Origin: an uncultured Bacteroides sp.
Lineage (GTDB): Bacteria; Bacteroidota; Bacteroidia; Bacteroidales; UBA932
Assembly: GCA_900543205.1 (NCBI GenBank)
Contig: UQQM01000004.1
Coordinates: 1-64,000 of the forward strand
DNA length: 64,000 nt
Direction: 5' to 3'
Position numbers and translations under genes: made by a program. Below are positions 26,082 to 34,724 of this stretch, one piece after another. How positions within the stretch are numbered: the stretch's first letter is position 1; every line of letters begins with the position of its first letter. The notes beneath the pieces are model-generated. The model was given only the letters and a program-made list of their open reading frames with translations. It was not told the DNA's origin and did not search any database.

Positions 26082-28216
26082 GATATAGTGCTGTAGTTTT
26101 TGATTTCGTATTTCCCTTTCTTGAGCTCCTCGGCGAGCGGCAGGTTTGCCGGAGAGCTCAGAGAAGGGTCATCGTCGAGCACGCCCTGAGCGTCCCTTCT
26201 GGCCTCTGAAAGCAGGCCCCCGTCCCTGGCGAGCGACGCCAGCTTCAGCGAAACCGGAAGCCCGCTCTGCTGCGTGCCTTCCAGGTCGCCCGGCCCGCGC
26301 ATGCGCATGTCCTGCTCTGCAATTTCGAAGCCATCTTCGGTCGCGCACATCAGATTCAGTCTCTGCTGCGCCTCGCGGCTGGTCTTCACGTCCTTCACGA
26401 GTATGCAGTAGGATTCTTCGGCGCCCCTTCCGACGCGGCCGCGCAGCTGGTGCAGCTGGCTGAGCCCGAAACGCTGGGCGCTCTCTATCACCATCACCGA
26501 GGCGTTCGGCACGTCGACCCCGACTTCTATGACCGTCGTGGACACGAGGATGTCGGCGCGTCCTGCAGCGAAGGCCTCCATGTTGAACTGCTTCTCCTCG
26601 TTGCCCTGCTGCCCGTGCACTATGGCCACCTTGTAGTCGGGCAGCGGGAACGCACGCATGATTTCGTCGTAGCCGTTCTGCAGATTGCGCAGGTCGAGCT
26701 TGTCGCTCTCGTAGATCAGCGGGTACACTATGAACACCTGCCGCCCCTTGGCGATTTCCTCGCGGAGGAATCTGAACATCGCGGGCTTGCGGTTCTGTCC
26801 TATGCAGACGGTCTTCACGGGTTTGCGCCCGGGGGGCATTTCGTCTATCACGGAGACGTCGAGGTCGCCGTAGAGCGTCATCGCCAGAGTGCGCGGAATC
26901 GGCGTCGCCGTCATCACGAGTATGTGCGGTGGCGTGCTGTTCTTCGCCCAGAGCCGGGCGCGCTGGTCGACTCCGAAGCGGTGCTGCTCGTCGATTACGG
27001 CGAGCCCGAGGTTCCGGAACACGACGTCATCCTCGATCAGCGCGTGTGTGCCCACTATGATGCCTATGCTTCCGTCCTCGAGTCCGGCGTGAATCTCGCG
27101 GCGCTCCTTCTGTCCGGTGCTGCCGGTAAGCAGCGCGGCCCTGACGGAGGTGGGCGCCAGATATTTGCGTATGTTGGCGAAATGCTGCTGCGCGAGCACT
27201 TCGGTGGGTGCCATGATGCAGCTCTGGTAGCCGTTGCCTGCGGCGATGAGGCAGCTCAGCACGGCGACCATGGTCTTCCCGGAGCCCACGTCCCCCTGGA
27301 GCAGGCGGTTCATCTGCATGCCGCTCGTCAGGTCTGCGCGTATTTCCTTTATGACGCGCTGCTGTGCGCCGGTGAGGCTGTAGGGCAGGGCGTTGTAGCA
27401 GCTGTGGAAGTCCGGCCCGACCTTTGGCATCACGAGCCCGTGCGAGGCGCGGGAGCGTATGTACTTCTGCTTGAGCAGGGCGAGCTGCAGCAGGAAAAGC
27501 TCCTCGTATTTGAGGCGGTAGGAGGCGCGTTGCAGGGCTTCCTGGTTTTTCGGGAAATGGATGTTCCAGAGCGCGGTGTTCCTCGGCATCAGCCGCTTGC
27601 GCTCGAGTATGTAGGCCGGCAGGGTCTCCCTGATTTCCGGCAGGCAGAGCGAAAGCGCCGAGGCTTCGAGCCGGTTCATGACCTTCCCGGTGATTCCTCC
27701 GAGCTTCAGTTTCTCGCTGCTGGGGTAGACCCCGGTGAGGGCCGACTGGGTTACATGGCCTTCGGCGGGAACGTCCACTTCGGGATGCACCATGTTGATA
27801 CGTCCGTTGAACTCCTGCGGCTTCCCGAAGAAAATGAAGCTGCTGCCTGGAACGAGGCGGCCGTAGTTCCATCTGATGCCCTTGAAGAACACGATCTCCA
27901 TGGCGCCGCTTCCGTCTTCGACCATAACCGACATGCGCTTGCAGGCATTGAAATGTATGGGGTTGGTGTCCTGCGACACTATGCTTCCGGAGGGCCCGTA
28001 GAGGGTGCGGCTCACGACTCTGGCGCGGATCTGGAGCGAGGCAAGGTCGGGGCGGGCCTCCGCTATCGGGGTGATGCCGCTGCGGTCCACATAGCGGAAA
28101 GGATAGAGATGGATGAGGTCGGAGAGGGTCTCTATGCCGAGCTCCCGGCGCAGCAGTTCGGCCCTTTTAGGCCCCACTCCGCCGAGATACTGGATATTTG
28201 TATCCAATTCGCCCAT
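26078..28216 (-). CDS. recG: ATP-dependent DNA helicase RecG
   Basis: 712 residues. An N-terminal wedge/OB region (LGGVGPKRAELLRRELGI, YPFRYVDRS) precedes SF2 helicase motifs GDVGSGKTMVAVL, APTEVLAQQH, VIDEQHRFGVDQR, TATPIPRTLAMTL and VVSTTVIEVGVDVP-type motif V/VI residues with QLRGRVGRG. It remodels stalled forks and branched DNA. It is first of a leftward run. A TATCTTTG box lies 5 nt before the ATG and shares the intergenic region with the rightward channel gene. Confidence 0.97.
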   Translation of the reverse strand: MGELDTNIQYLGGVGPKRAELLRRELGIETLSDLIHLYPFRYVDRSGITPIAEARPDLASLQIRARVVSRTLYGPSGSIVSQDTNPIHFNACKRMSVMVEDGSGAMEIVFFKGIRWNYGRLVPGSSFIFFGKPQEFNGRINMVHPEVDVPAEGHVTQSALTGVYPSSEKLKLGGITGKVMNRLEASALSLCLPEIRETLPAYILERKRLMPRNTALWNIHFPKNQEALQRASYRLKYEELFLLQLALLKQKYIRSRASHGLVMPKVGPDFHSCYNALPYSLTGAQQRVIKEIRADLTSGMQMNRLLQGDVGSGKTMVAVLSCLIAAGNGYQSCIMAPTEVLAQQHFANIRKYLAPTSVRAALLTGSTGQKERREIHAGLEDGSIGIIVGTHALIEDDVVFRNLGLAVIDEQHRFGVDQRARLWAKNSTPPHILVMTATPIPRTLAMTLYGDLDVSVIDEMPPGRKPVKTVCIGQNRKPAMFRFLREEIAKGRQVFIVYPLIYESDKLDLRNLQNGYDEIMRAFPLPDYKVAIVHGQQGNEEKQFNMEAFAAGRADILVSTTVIEVGVDVPNASVMVIESAQRFGLSQLHQLRGRVGRGAEESYCILVKDVKTSREAQQRLNLMCATEDGFEIAEQDMRMRGPGDLEGTQQSGLPVSLKLASLARDGGLLSEARRDAQGVLDDDPSLSSPANLPLAEELKKGKYEIKNYSTIS

Positions 28217-28221
28217 TAGGG

Positions 28222-28229
28222 CAAAGATA
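28222..28229 (-). promoter_or_regulatory. -7 box of recG, leaderless spacing
   Basis: TATCTTTG on the minus strand, ending 5 nt before the recG ATG at 28216. It mirrors the box of the divergent operon 14 nt away. Confidence 0.55.
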
Positions 28230-28243
28230 CTGAATTTTATTCG

Positions 28244-28251
28244 TATCTTTG
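28244..28251 (+). promoter_or_regulatory. -7 box of the RyR-channel/TIR operon
   Basis: TATCTTTG on the plus strand, 35 nt before the ATG at 28287. I see no clear TTG at -33. It is the only convincing promoter upstream of the four rightward genes up to 35012. Confidence 0.55.
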
Positions 28252-28286
28252 AATGTCACCGAATCCGATTCTGACAAGATTTCACC

Positions 28287-30770
28287 ATGAAGGACCATTG
28301 GAAGAGCTTTGACTATGCCGCCATCCTGGCAGGCCTGACGGCGATGATCGTCTTTTTCTTCGCCGGATCCGGCGGTACCGCCGAGGCTGTAGTGTGCACC
28401 GTGCTGGGGGTTGCCGGCCTTGCATACCTCGGAGGCGCCCTGACGATGTGGTTCCGGCGCCGCATCGAGTTCGACCTTATGCTCGTCAAGGGCAGCTTTC
28501 TGCGCCGGGTCGTGTGCCTCGTGGTGCTGCTTCCCTTCTCGATGACCTTTGCGGTGATGCTCTGCGGGCTGGGCCCCGAGCAGATGCTGCCCTCGGCCGA
28601 CAACGCCGAAGAATTCGGAATATTCTGGTCCGTCTTCTACCATTTCATCGACCCGGGCAACCAGCACATGACCCAGAACGCCGCCGCGCGGGGCTGGACG
28701 GCGGTACTGGCGGTCTTCGGCACCATCCTGCTCGCAGGCCTGCTGGTCTCCACCCTCATCAACTGGTTCGACAAGCGCCGAGAGCAGTGGTACGGCGGCA
28801 AGATAAGATATTCCGCCGGCCAGACCGGGGAGGATTTCGCCATAGTCATAGGCGCCAACGAGATAGTCGCGTCGGTCATCAGGAACCTGCTGGCCGGGGA
28901 ATCCGATGACATCGATTTCAGGCGCGAGAGGGCGAACCGCCACGTGCTGCTCCAGACCGCCGGAAATCCCGAAGAGCTCAGGGACAGGCTCGCGTCCCAG
29001 CTGCCCGCCGGAGAGCTTGACCGCGTAGTCATCTATAACGCCCGCCGCGATTCGGCGGAGGAAATCGCCGCCCTGCACCCTCAGCTGGCCACCGAGATAT
29101 ACGTGCTCGGGGAGAATGCCGGGGATGACGGGGGCGAGAGTCCCCACGATGCGCTCAACATGAAGTGCGTCAACCTTCTGGCCGCCGAACTGTCGAAGCA
29201 TTCCGGAGCCCACCGCAAGGTATGCAAGGTGCTGTTCGAATACCAGACTACCTTCTCCATCTTCCAGTTCTCCGATATACCCCGGGAGGTCAGGGACAGG
29301 CTGGTGTTCATCCCTTTCAACCGCTACGAGTGCTGGGCGCAGAGGGTCATGGTGGACGGGAGCTATGCCGACCTCACCTTCCCCGGGGGCGCCGTGTCCT
29401 ATACTCCGCTCGACGGTTTCGGCGGCCTCTCCTCCGATTCGGAGGAATTCGTGCATTTCATAGTCGTCGGGATGTCGAAGATGGGCGTGGCCATGGGAAT
29501 CGAGGCCGCCTTCCAGGCGCATTATCCCAATTTCCGCAAGGCGCGCACGCGCATCAGCTTCATAGCCTCGGACGCCGACAGGGAGATGGAGTTCATGAAG
29601 GGTCGCTACCGCAGCCTGTTCGGGCTGGCGCGCCACCGCTATCTCGACGCCGCAGTCTGCGGAGCCGGCGCCTTCACGGCCGACAGGGGATGGACCGACC
29701 CCATGGCCGCCCCCGACTGCCGCTGGAAGCACCTCGGCGAAGACGGGAACTTCATCGATACTGACTTCGAATTCATAAAGGGCGAGATAGAGTCGGCTCC
29801 AGTAAGGGAATACCTGCGCGTCGCCGCTTCGGAGAGGAACGCGCGCCTGACGGTGGCCGTATGCCTCAACCGGACCAGCCATGCGATAGCGGCGGCCCTC
29901 TACCTGCCTTCCGAACTCTACCGCAAGGTGCAGCAGATATGGGTGTACCAGAAGGAGGCTTCGGACATAGTCGCCAACCTCAACGGAGCCCCCGGAAACG
30001 ACGGACGCTACGCCAAGCTGCGCCCCTTCGGCATGTCCTACGGGGAATATATGCGCAACCGTTCGTCCTACATCAAGTCCGTGCTGGTCAACGGAGTGTA
30101 TATTTTCGACGGAAAGAATGCCGGAGCCGCCGGGAGGGACATGGCGGACAAGTCCACATGGAAGGACCTCAGGGATGCCTGGAAGGAGTGCACCGTGTAC
30201 CAACAGTGGTCCAACAGATATTTCGTGGATTCCATGTACCAGAAGCTGCGCTCCGTCTGCGGCAGGCTGCCTGACGATCTGTTCGCGGTGCCCGGGCTTG
30301 AGGACTGGCTGGACGGTGCAATCGCCGCTGCCGGGGAGTCTCTGGCCGAATGCGAGCACAACCGCTGGAACATGCAGCAGCTGCTTATGGAGTTCAGCCC
30401 GGCCGACAGGGAGCAGGACGCGGAGCTTTGCAGGATGGCCGAAGACCTTCAGGCGGCGCTGCCGTCCCTGGAGGCGTGGCGCAAGGAGGTGGGCTGGTAT
30501 CATAAAGACGATGCGGAGAAGGCCGCGCTGAAGAATAGCGAAAGCTACAGGTCCATGGAATATGGCCGCATCGACACAGAGTTTGACGCCAGGAAGAAGG
30601 CTCTGAAGTTCGGTCCCGACAGGGTGCACCCGAACATCTGCAGCTTCGCCCACCTCGACAGGGTGGACCCCGGGGCCAAGCCCTACGACAGCAAGCTCAA
30701 CCGCGCCATCCCCGCCATCCTGATCATGGTGGACGGCCACGGAAAAGTCAGACTTAAGGAGAAGGAATAA
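28287..30770 (+). CDS. CASTOR/POLLUX-like ion channel with two RCK-like domains and C-terminal RyR domain
   Basis: 827 residues. Four hydrophobic segments lie near 9-29, 34-56, 73-95 and 137-160. Between the last two is a pore-like stretch FGIFWSVFYHFIDPGNQH. Its D-x-G-N, the membrane helix after it, and the following basic linker match the order seen in CASTOR/POLLUX channels. Two Rossmann-type regulatory domains follow: FAIVIGANEIVASVIRNLL (from 184) and FIVVGMSKMGVAMGIEAAF (from 391). The last ~140 residues hold an RyR-type module: LAECEHNRWNMQQLL near 685, then HPNICSFAHLDRVDPGAKPY and LNRAIPAIL. In prokaryotes RyR domains are thought to bind nucleotide-derived ligands. I infer a ligand-gated channel. 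First gene of the operon, one base ahead of the TIR gene. Alternative: a TrkA-like regulator without transport activity. Confidence 0.65.
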   Translation: MKDHWKSFDYAAILAGLTAMIVFFFAGSGGTAEAVVCTVLGVAGLAYLGGALTMWFRRRIEFDLMLVKGSFLRRVVCLVVLLPFSMTFAVMLCGLGPEQMLPSADNAEEFGIFWSVFYHFIDPGNQHMTQNAAARGWTAVLAVFGTILLAGLLVSTLINWFDKRREQWYGGKIRYSAGQTGEDFAIVIGANEIVASVIRNLLAGESDDIDFRRERANRHVLLQTAGNPEELRDRLASQLPAGELDRVVIYNARRDSAEEIAALHPQLATEIYVLGENAGDDGGESPHDALNMKCVNLLAAELSKHSGAHRKVCKVLFEYQTTFSIFQFSDIPREVRDRLVFIPFNRYECWAQRVMVDGSYADLTFPGGAVSYTPLDGFGGLSSDSEEFVHFIVVGMSKMGVAMGIEAAFQAHYPNFRKARTRISFIASDADREMEFMKGRYRSLFGLARHRYLDAAVCGAGAFTADRGWTDPMAAPDCRWKHLGEDGNFIDTDFEFIKGEIESAPVREYLRVAASERNARLTVAVCLNRTSHAIAAALYLPSELYRKVQQIWVYQKEASDIVANLNGAPGNDGRYAKLRPFGMSYGEYMRNRSSYIKSVLVNGVYIFDGKNAGAAGRDMADKSTWKDLRDAWKECTVYQQWSNRYFVDSMYQKLRSVCGRLPDDLFAVPGLEDWLDGAIAAAGESLAECEHNRWNMQQLLMEFSPADREQDAELCRMAEDLQAALPSLEAWRKEVGWYHKDDAEKAALKNSESYRSMEYGRIDTEFDARKKALKFGPDRVHPNICSFAHLDRVDPGAKPYDSKLNRAIPAILIMVDGHGKVRLKEKE

Positions 30771-30771
30771 T

Positions 30772-33700
30772 ATGAATATGGAGGAATCTGTAAAGAAGCA
30801 GTATGCTTTCATAAGCTACAGCCATAAGGATATCAGGACGGCCAAGCGCCTTCAGCGTTGGCTGGAGTCCTATAAGCTGCCTACGTCGATTCAGAACGAA
30901 TTCATGGATTCCAGGTACTTGAGGCCTGTGGTCAGGGACGGCTCCGATTTCGGGGCGGGGGAGTTGAATGAGGAAATCTCCAGGGAACTTTCGGATTCGA
31001 AGTTCCTCATCGTGATATGTTCGAGGAATTCCGCCTCTTCGTATTGGGTGAACAAGGAGGTCAAGCTGTTCCTGGACATGGGCCGGAGCAGGGACATCAT
31101 TCCCTACATCGTGGGCCGGAGGGACGGAGAGGATGCCTCTGAATTTTTCCCGGACGTCTTGAGGGAGTATGTCGCAGCCCATCCGGAGAAGGAACTTCTC
31201 GGGGTGGACGAGGCGTCTGCCGGCCGGCGGATGGCTTTCGTAAGGACGGTGGCAAGAATGCTGGGGCTTGAATTCGGAGAGCTCTGGGACAGGTATGCCC
31301 GGCAGCGCAGAAGGCGGTATGCCGTTTATTCCGTCCTGGGGGTCATTTCCATGTGTGCGCTGGTGGTCCTGATTGATTTCGCCAGGGTGAAGAAAGAGTA
31401 TTTTGTCGACTATGTGGTCAGGTACGGTATGCCTGAAGGCATTTTCCCCGTGCAGCGGAACGAACTTGACGAATGTTACAAATATTACCGTTTCGAGAGC
31501 CGTTACGGAAAGTTGAGAAGAGTGGTGAGCTGCAATATCTGGGGCTCGGTGATGGAAGATGCGGGCACTTCCTCAACGGATCGGGCGGCAATCCTCGAAT
31601 TGGGCTACGAAGACGGTGTGTTCACTTCGGTGACCAGGAAGAATTCTACGGGAAAGGTCTTTTACAAGGAGGACTACAGCCCCGACTTTACCAAGGCGGA
31701 CTTGAAGAACCAGCTTTCCGGAGACGAGGCCAATATGGCAGGCTCGAGCACTTCGATTCGCAATTCCATGACTTCCGGAGATTTTGACCTGTCGCGATTC
31801 TTCATGAATGCAAATTCAAAGATAGCCCGTTATGTCTACGAATATGATTTCAACGGTTTCGTCGTGAGGAAAATGTACAAGAAATACAATGGAAGCAATG
31901 AACCTGGTTATGACAAGAACGGCATCTACGGCATTGAATATGTCCGTGATGATTATGGCCGCATCTTGGAAATGTATTATCTTGACGAGGACGGAGACAG
32001 AACGGAAGACAGGTACGGAGTCGCCGGACGAAGGTTCACCTACGATGACGCGACCGGCTTCCAAAGCAGCGAGTCCTATTTTGATTCAGGCGGAAATCCA
32101 TGTTTCAACGAATTGAAATACTCCGTGGGCAAGTCCGCATGGAATCCCGAAACCCGGGTTCTGACGGAGGAGTTCTTCGGCCCCGATGGACAGCCGTGCA
32201 TCAATATGATGAGTTTCTCATCGTGCATTCTCAGTTTCAGTGACAACGGGTATGATGTCTCTTATTTCGGAACTGACGGGGCTCCTGCAGTATATTATGA
32301 CAGGTCTCTGCAGGGCGCCTCATCGGACGGAGGTTACCATCTTGCCCGATATAAGGTGGACAGGGCCGGAAGACCGAACGACATGCAGTTCTTCGGAACG
32401 GATTCCCTGCCGTGCTCTTCGTTGCAGGGCGCCCATCATCTCGTCATGGACTTCGATGCCTACAACAGACTGCTCAGAGTAGTGAATTATGGGGTGAACG
32501 GCAATCGGGCGAAGGTCAGGGAGGGTTATACGGAGATGCGGTATGAGTATGATGATGACGGGAATCTGATATATGTGCAAGTTTTAGGGCAGAAGGGAGA
32601 GCCGGTCAACTGCATGGCAGGTTTTTCCTCCATGAGACAGCGTTTCCATGACGGCAGGCTTGTCGAAATGTCCGCCTTCGCCGCAAACGGTCTTCCGGCC
32701 AATGCGCTGACTATGGGGTCGGTACACTGCCTGCATCTCGGATATGATGACATGGGAAATGTATCAAAGGTCGAGTTCCTGGACGGAGGAGGGGAACTTA
32801 CGGTTTCCCCTACATTGCAGTATGCGTATGCCGAATTGGAATATGATAACGGCAACTGTGTTGAGATGGCTGTCTTCGATGAGTACGGCAATCCTGTCCG
32901 GAGTTACAATAATGCCGCCTGTATCAGATATGAATATGATGCAAGAGGGAATGCCGTGGTAGAGAAAATTTATGACGAGAATCTCGAGCCTGGCCTCAAC
33001 AACATGAATTACTCCGTGATGGAGGCCGACTATGACAAGTATGGCAATATCGTCGAGCAGCGCAGTTTCGGAACTGACGGTGAGCCGGTCGTGAATTCAG
33101 ACGGTTGGGCGGTGAAGAAAATGGAATACTGGCGCGGCTTCCTGATTTCAGTCGCAGCTTTCAATCCGGAAGGCCGTCCCGTACGTGCCGCCCAGCTGGA
33201 CGCGCATAGGATCAGGTATTCGTACAATCCCGCCGGATATGTCGAGAGCATTGCATATTTCGGTACCGGCGATGAACCTGTAGTCAGCCGGGAAGGTTTC
33301 CATAAGGTGTCCAACGCATACGACACGTTCGGCAGAATCGCCGAAATGAGCTTCTACGACGTCAACGGCTTGCCTACTGAGAACATTTACGGCTTTTTCC
33401 GGGCCGAAAACGAGTATGATGACTATGGGAGGCACCTTGGAGTGTCGTACTACGACACTTCGGGAGACCTGACAGTCTGCCGTCAGCCCGGATGCGGATA
33501 TGCGTCATACCGGAATACCTATGACAAGTATGGGAATCTCGTGGAAAGCGCCGCTTTCGGCGAGGAGATGGAGCCGGTCAATGCTGACGCCGGGTTCAGC
33601 CGCATGGTCTCATTATACAACGAGAACAGCCAGCTCCTGATGATAGCCTGCTATGACAAGGACGGGGATCTTGTTCCCGCTCCCCAGAGTGGCGGCAATG

Positions 33701-33999
33701 CGAAGAGCAAATCGATATATAATGCTGACGGTTATCTGGAGGCGTCCATAATGTTCGACCCGGACAACAGGATAACGACAAGCATATACAATACAGTGGA
33801 TGAACGGGGCCAGCTCATCTCGACGATGATGCTCGACCATACTTTCGGGGATTTGTCCAGATATGATGCGATTACGGGGGAAATGGAGGTTTTTTATGCG
33901 AATTCGTATGAAGATGAGACTGAGAGAATGCGTCAGGAAGAGGAGTACCGGCACATTATGGACAGCATAGAGGCGCTGGCTGTTGATTTGTATGAATAA
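30772..33999 (+). CDS. TIR domain - transmembrane - 32-residue repeat protein
   Basis: 1075 residues. Residues 8-105 form a TIR domain (YAFISYSHKDIRTAKRLQRW, then FLIVICSRNSASSYWVNKEV). Glu96 in WVNKEV matches the catalytic Glu of NAD-cleaving TIR domains such as SARM1. A basic stretch (RQRRRR) precedes one membrane helix at about 183-203, suggesting TIR inside and C-terminus outside the cytoplasm. From about 353 to 1026 there are roughly 20 repeats, most of exactly 32 residues, with pattern YDxYGxxxExxxFxxxGxPVxxxxGF; they recall YD/RHS-type repeats but are a regular series of their own. There is no obvious signal peptidase site. GC is lower than in neighbours (23 of 60 at 31861-31920). I infer a membrane sensor with an enzymatic cytoplasmic domain. 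Tightly coupled to the channel gene. Confidence 0.75.
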   Translation: MNMEESVKKQYAFISYSHKDIRTAKRLQRWLESYKLPTSIQNEFMDSRYLRPVVRDGSDFGAGELNEEISRELSDSKFLIVICSRNSASSYWVNKEVKLFLDMGRSRDIIPYIVGRRDGEDASEFFPDVLREYVAAHPEKELLGVDEASAGRRMAFVRTVARMLGLEFGELWDRYARQRRRRYAVYSVLGVISMCALVVLIDFARVKKEYFVDYVVRYGMPEGIFPVQRNELDECYKYYRFESRYGKLRRVVSCNIWGSVMEDAGTSSTDRAAILELGYEDGVFTSVTRKNSTGKVFYKEDYSPDFTKADLKNQLSGDEANMAGSSTSIRNSMTSGDFDLSRFFMNANSKIARYVYEYDFNGFVVRKMYKKYNGSNEPGYDKNGIYGIEYVRDDYGRILEMYYLDEDGDRTEDRYGVAGRRFTYDDATGFQSSESYFDSGGNPCFNELKYSVGKSAWNPETRVLTEEFFGPDGQPCINMMSFSSCILSFSDNGYDVSYFGTDGAPAVYYDRSLQGASSDGGYHLARYKVDRAGRPNDMQFFGTDSLPCSSLQGAHHLVMDFDAYNRLLRVVNYGVNGNRAKVREGYTEMRYEYDDDGNLIYVQVLGQKGEPVNCMAGFSSMRQRFHDGRLVEMSAFAANGLPANALTMGSVHCLHLGYDDMGNVSKVEFLDGGGELTVSPTLQYAYAELEYDNGNCVEMAVFDEYGNPVRSYNNAACIRYEYDARGNAVVEKIYDENLEPGLNNMNYSVMEADYDKYGNIVEQRSFGTDGEPVVNSDGWAVKKMEYWRGFLISVAAFNPEGRPVRAAQLDAHRIRYSYNPAGYVESIAYFGTGDEPVVSREGFHKVSNAYDTFGRIAEMSFYDVNGLPTENIYGFFRAENEYDDYGRHLGVSYYDTSGDLTVCRQPGCGYASYRNTYDKYGNLVESAAFGEEMEPVNADAGFSRMVSLYNENSQLLMIACYDKDGDLVPAPQSGGNAKSKSIYNADGYLEASIMFDPDNRITTSIYNTVDERGQLISTMMLDHTFGDLSRYDAITGEMEVFYANSYEDETERMRQEEEYRHIMDSIEALAVDLYE

Positions 34000-34013
34000 A
34001 TTCTGACAGGCTT

Positions 34014-34721
34014 ATGTTCTGGATAATTCTTTCCGCACTTCTGCCGGTGGCGATTCTGCTGTTCTACATCTTCCGCAAGGACAGGCAGTCGCCGGAGCCT
34101 GCCGGCCAGCTTTTCAAGGCCTTCGGCTGGGGGCTGCTGTCCGTGCCCCTTTCTCTCTGCATGTCAATCCCTTTCGGCTGGGCGGGGCTGTATCCGCCGG
34201 AGATTCATTCGTTCGGCGGCAGCATAGCCACTGCGTTCTTCGGGGCGGCCATACCGGAGGAGCTGGCGAAACTGTTTGTTCTCTGGCGCTTTCTTCGCAT
34301 GAACCCGTATTTCGACGAGCGGATGGACGGTATCGTGTACGCCGTCTGCGTCTCCATGGGCTTCGCCGCGCTCGAGAATCTCATGTATGTCTTCCAGAAT
34401 TCCGGAGACTTCCTCTCGGTCGCGATTCCGCGCGCGCTGTTCTCGATTCCCGGCCATTTCTGCTTCGGCGTGCTTATGGGCTATTATTTCTCGCTCGTCA
34501 GGTTCTGTCCTGCCGGCAGGCCGCGCAATGTCGTGCTCGTGGTCGCGGCCCCGGTTCTGGCCCACGGCCTCTATGATTCCATACTTTTCGTCATGGACGT
34601 CTCGCCGGCGCTCAGCGGGGCCCTGATGCTGGTGTTCCTGTTCTTCTGCTTCAAGCTCTGGAAATTCGGTACCAGGAAGATTGTCGAGCACCTGAATGAT
34701 GACGCGAACAATATGATATAG
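34014..34721 (+). CDS. PrsW family intramembrane protease
   Basis: 235 residues, about seven membrane helices. The family motifs are clear: PEELAKLFVLW (EExxK type, near 82), GFAALENLMYVF near 122, IPGHFCFGVLMGYYF near 144 and HGLYDSILF near 184. PrsW proteins are predicted intramembrane proteases; in Bacillus PrsW cleaves the anti-sigma factor RsiW. Here it lies 14 nt after the TIR-repeat gene and 3 nt before the RyR gene. A substrate encoded in the same operon, such as the single-pass TIR protein, is an attractive guess without direct evidence. Confidence 0.85.
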   Translation: MFWIILSALLPVAILLFYIFRKDRQSPEPAGQLFKAFGWGLLSVPLSLCMSIPFGWAGLYPPEIHSFGGSIATAFFGAAIPEELAKLFVLWRFLRMNPYFDERMDGIVYAVCVSMGFAALENLMYVFQNSGDFLSVAIPRALFSIPGHFCFGVLMGYYFSLVRFCPAGRPRNVVLVVAAPVLAHGLYDSILFVMDVSPALSGALMLVFLFFCFKLWKFGTRKIVEHLNDDANNMI

Positions 34722-34724
34722 TTT

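Noticed and set aside
28287..30770. The first gene of the accessory operon as a simple TrkA potassium-uptake regulator.
   Set aside because: TrkA lacks membrane helices and a pore-like loop; this protein has four hydrophobic segments, a D-x-G-N pore-like motif and an RyR end.
28167..30812. A very long antisense open frame opposite the channel gene.
   Set aside because: Stop-free antisense frames are common opposite GC-rich genes; the product has no motif and the sense strand carries clear domains. Similar antisense frames opposite recG (26450-28219) and the helicase (19739-21319) were dropped for the same reason.
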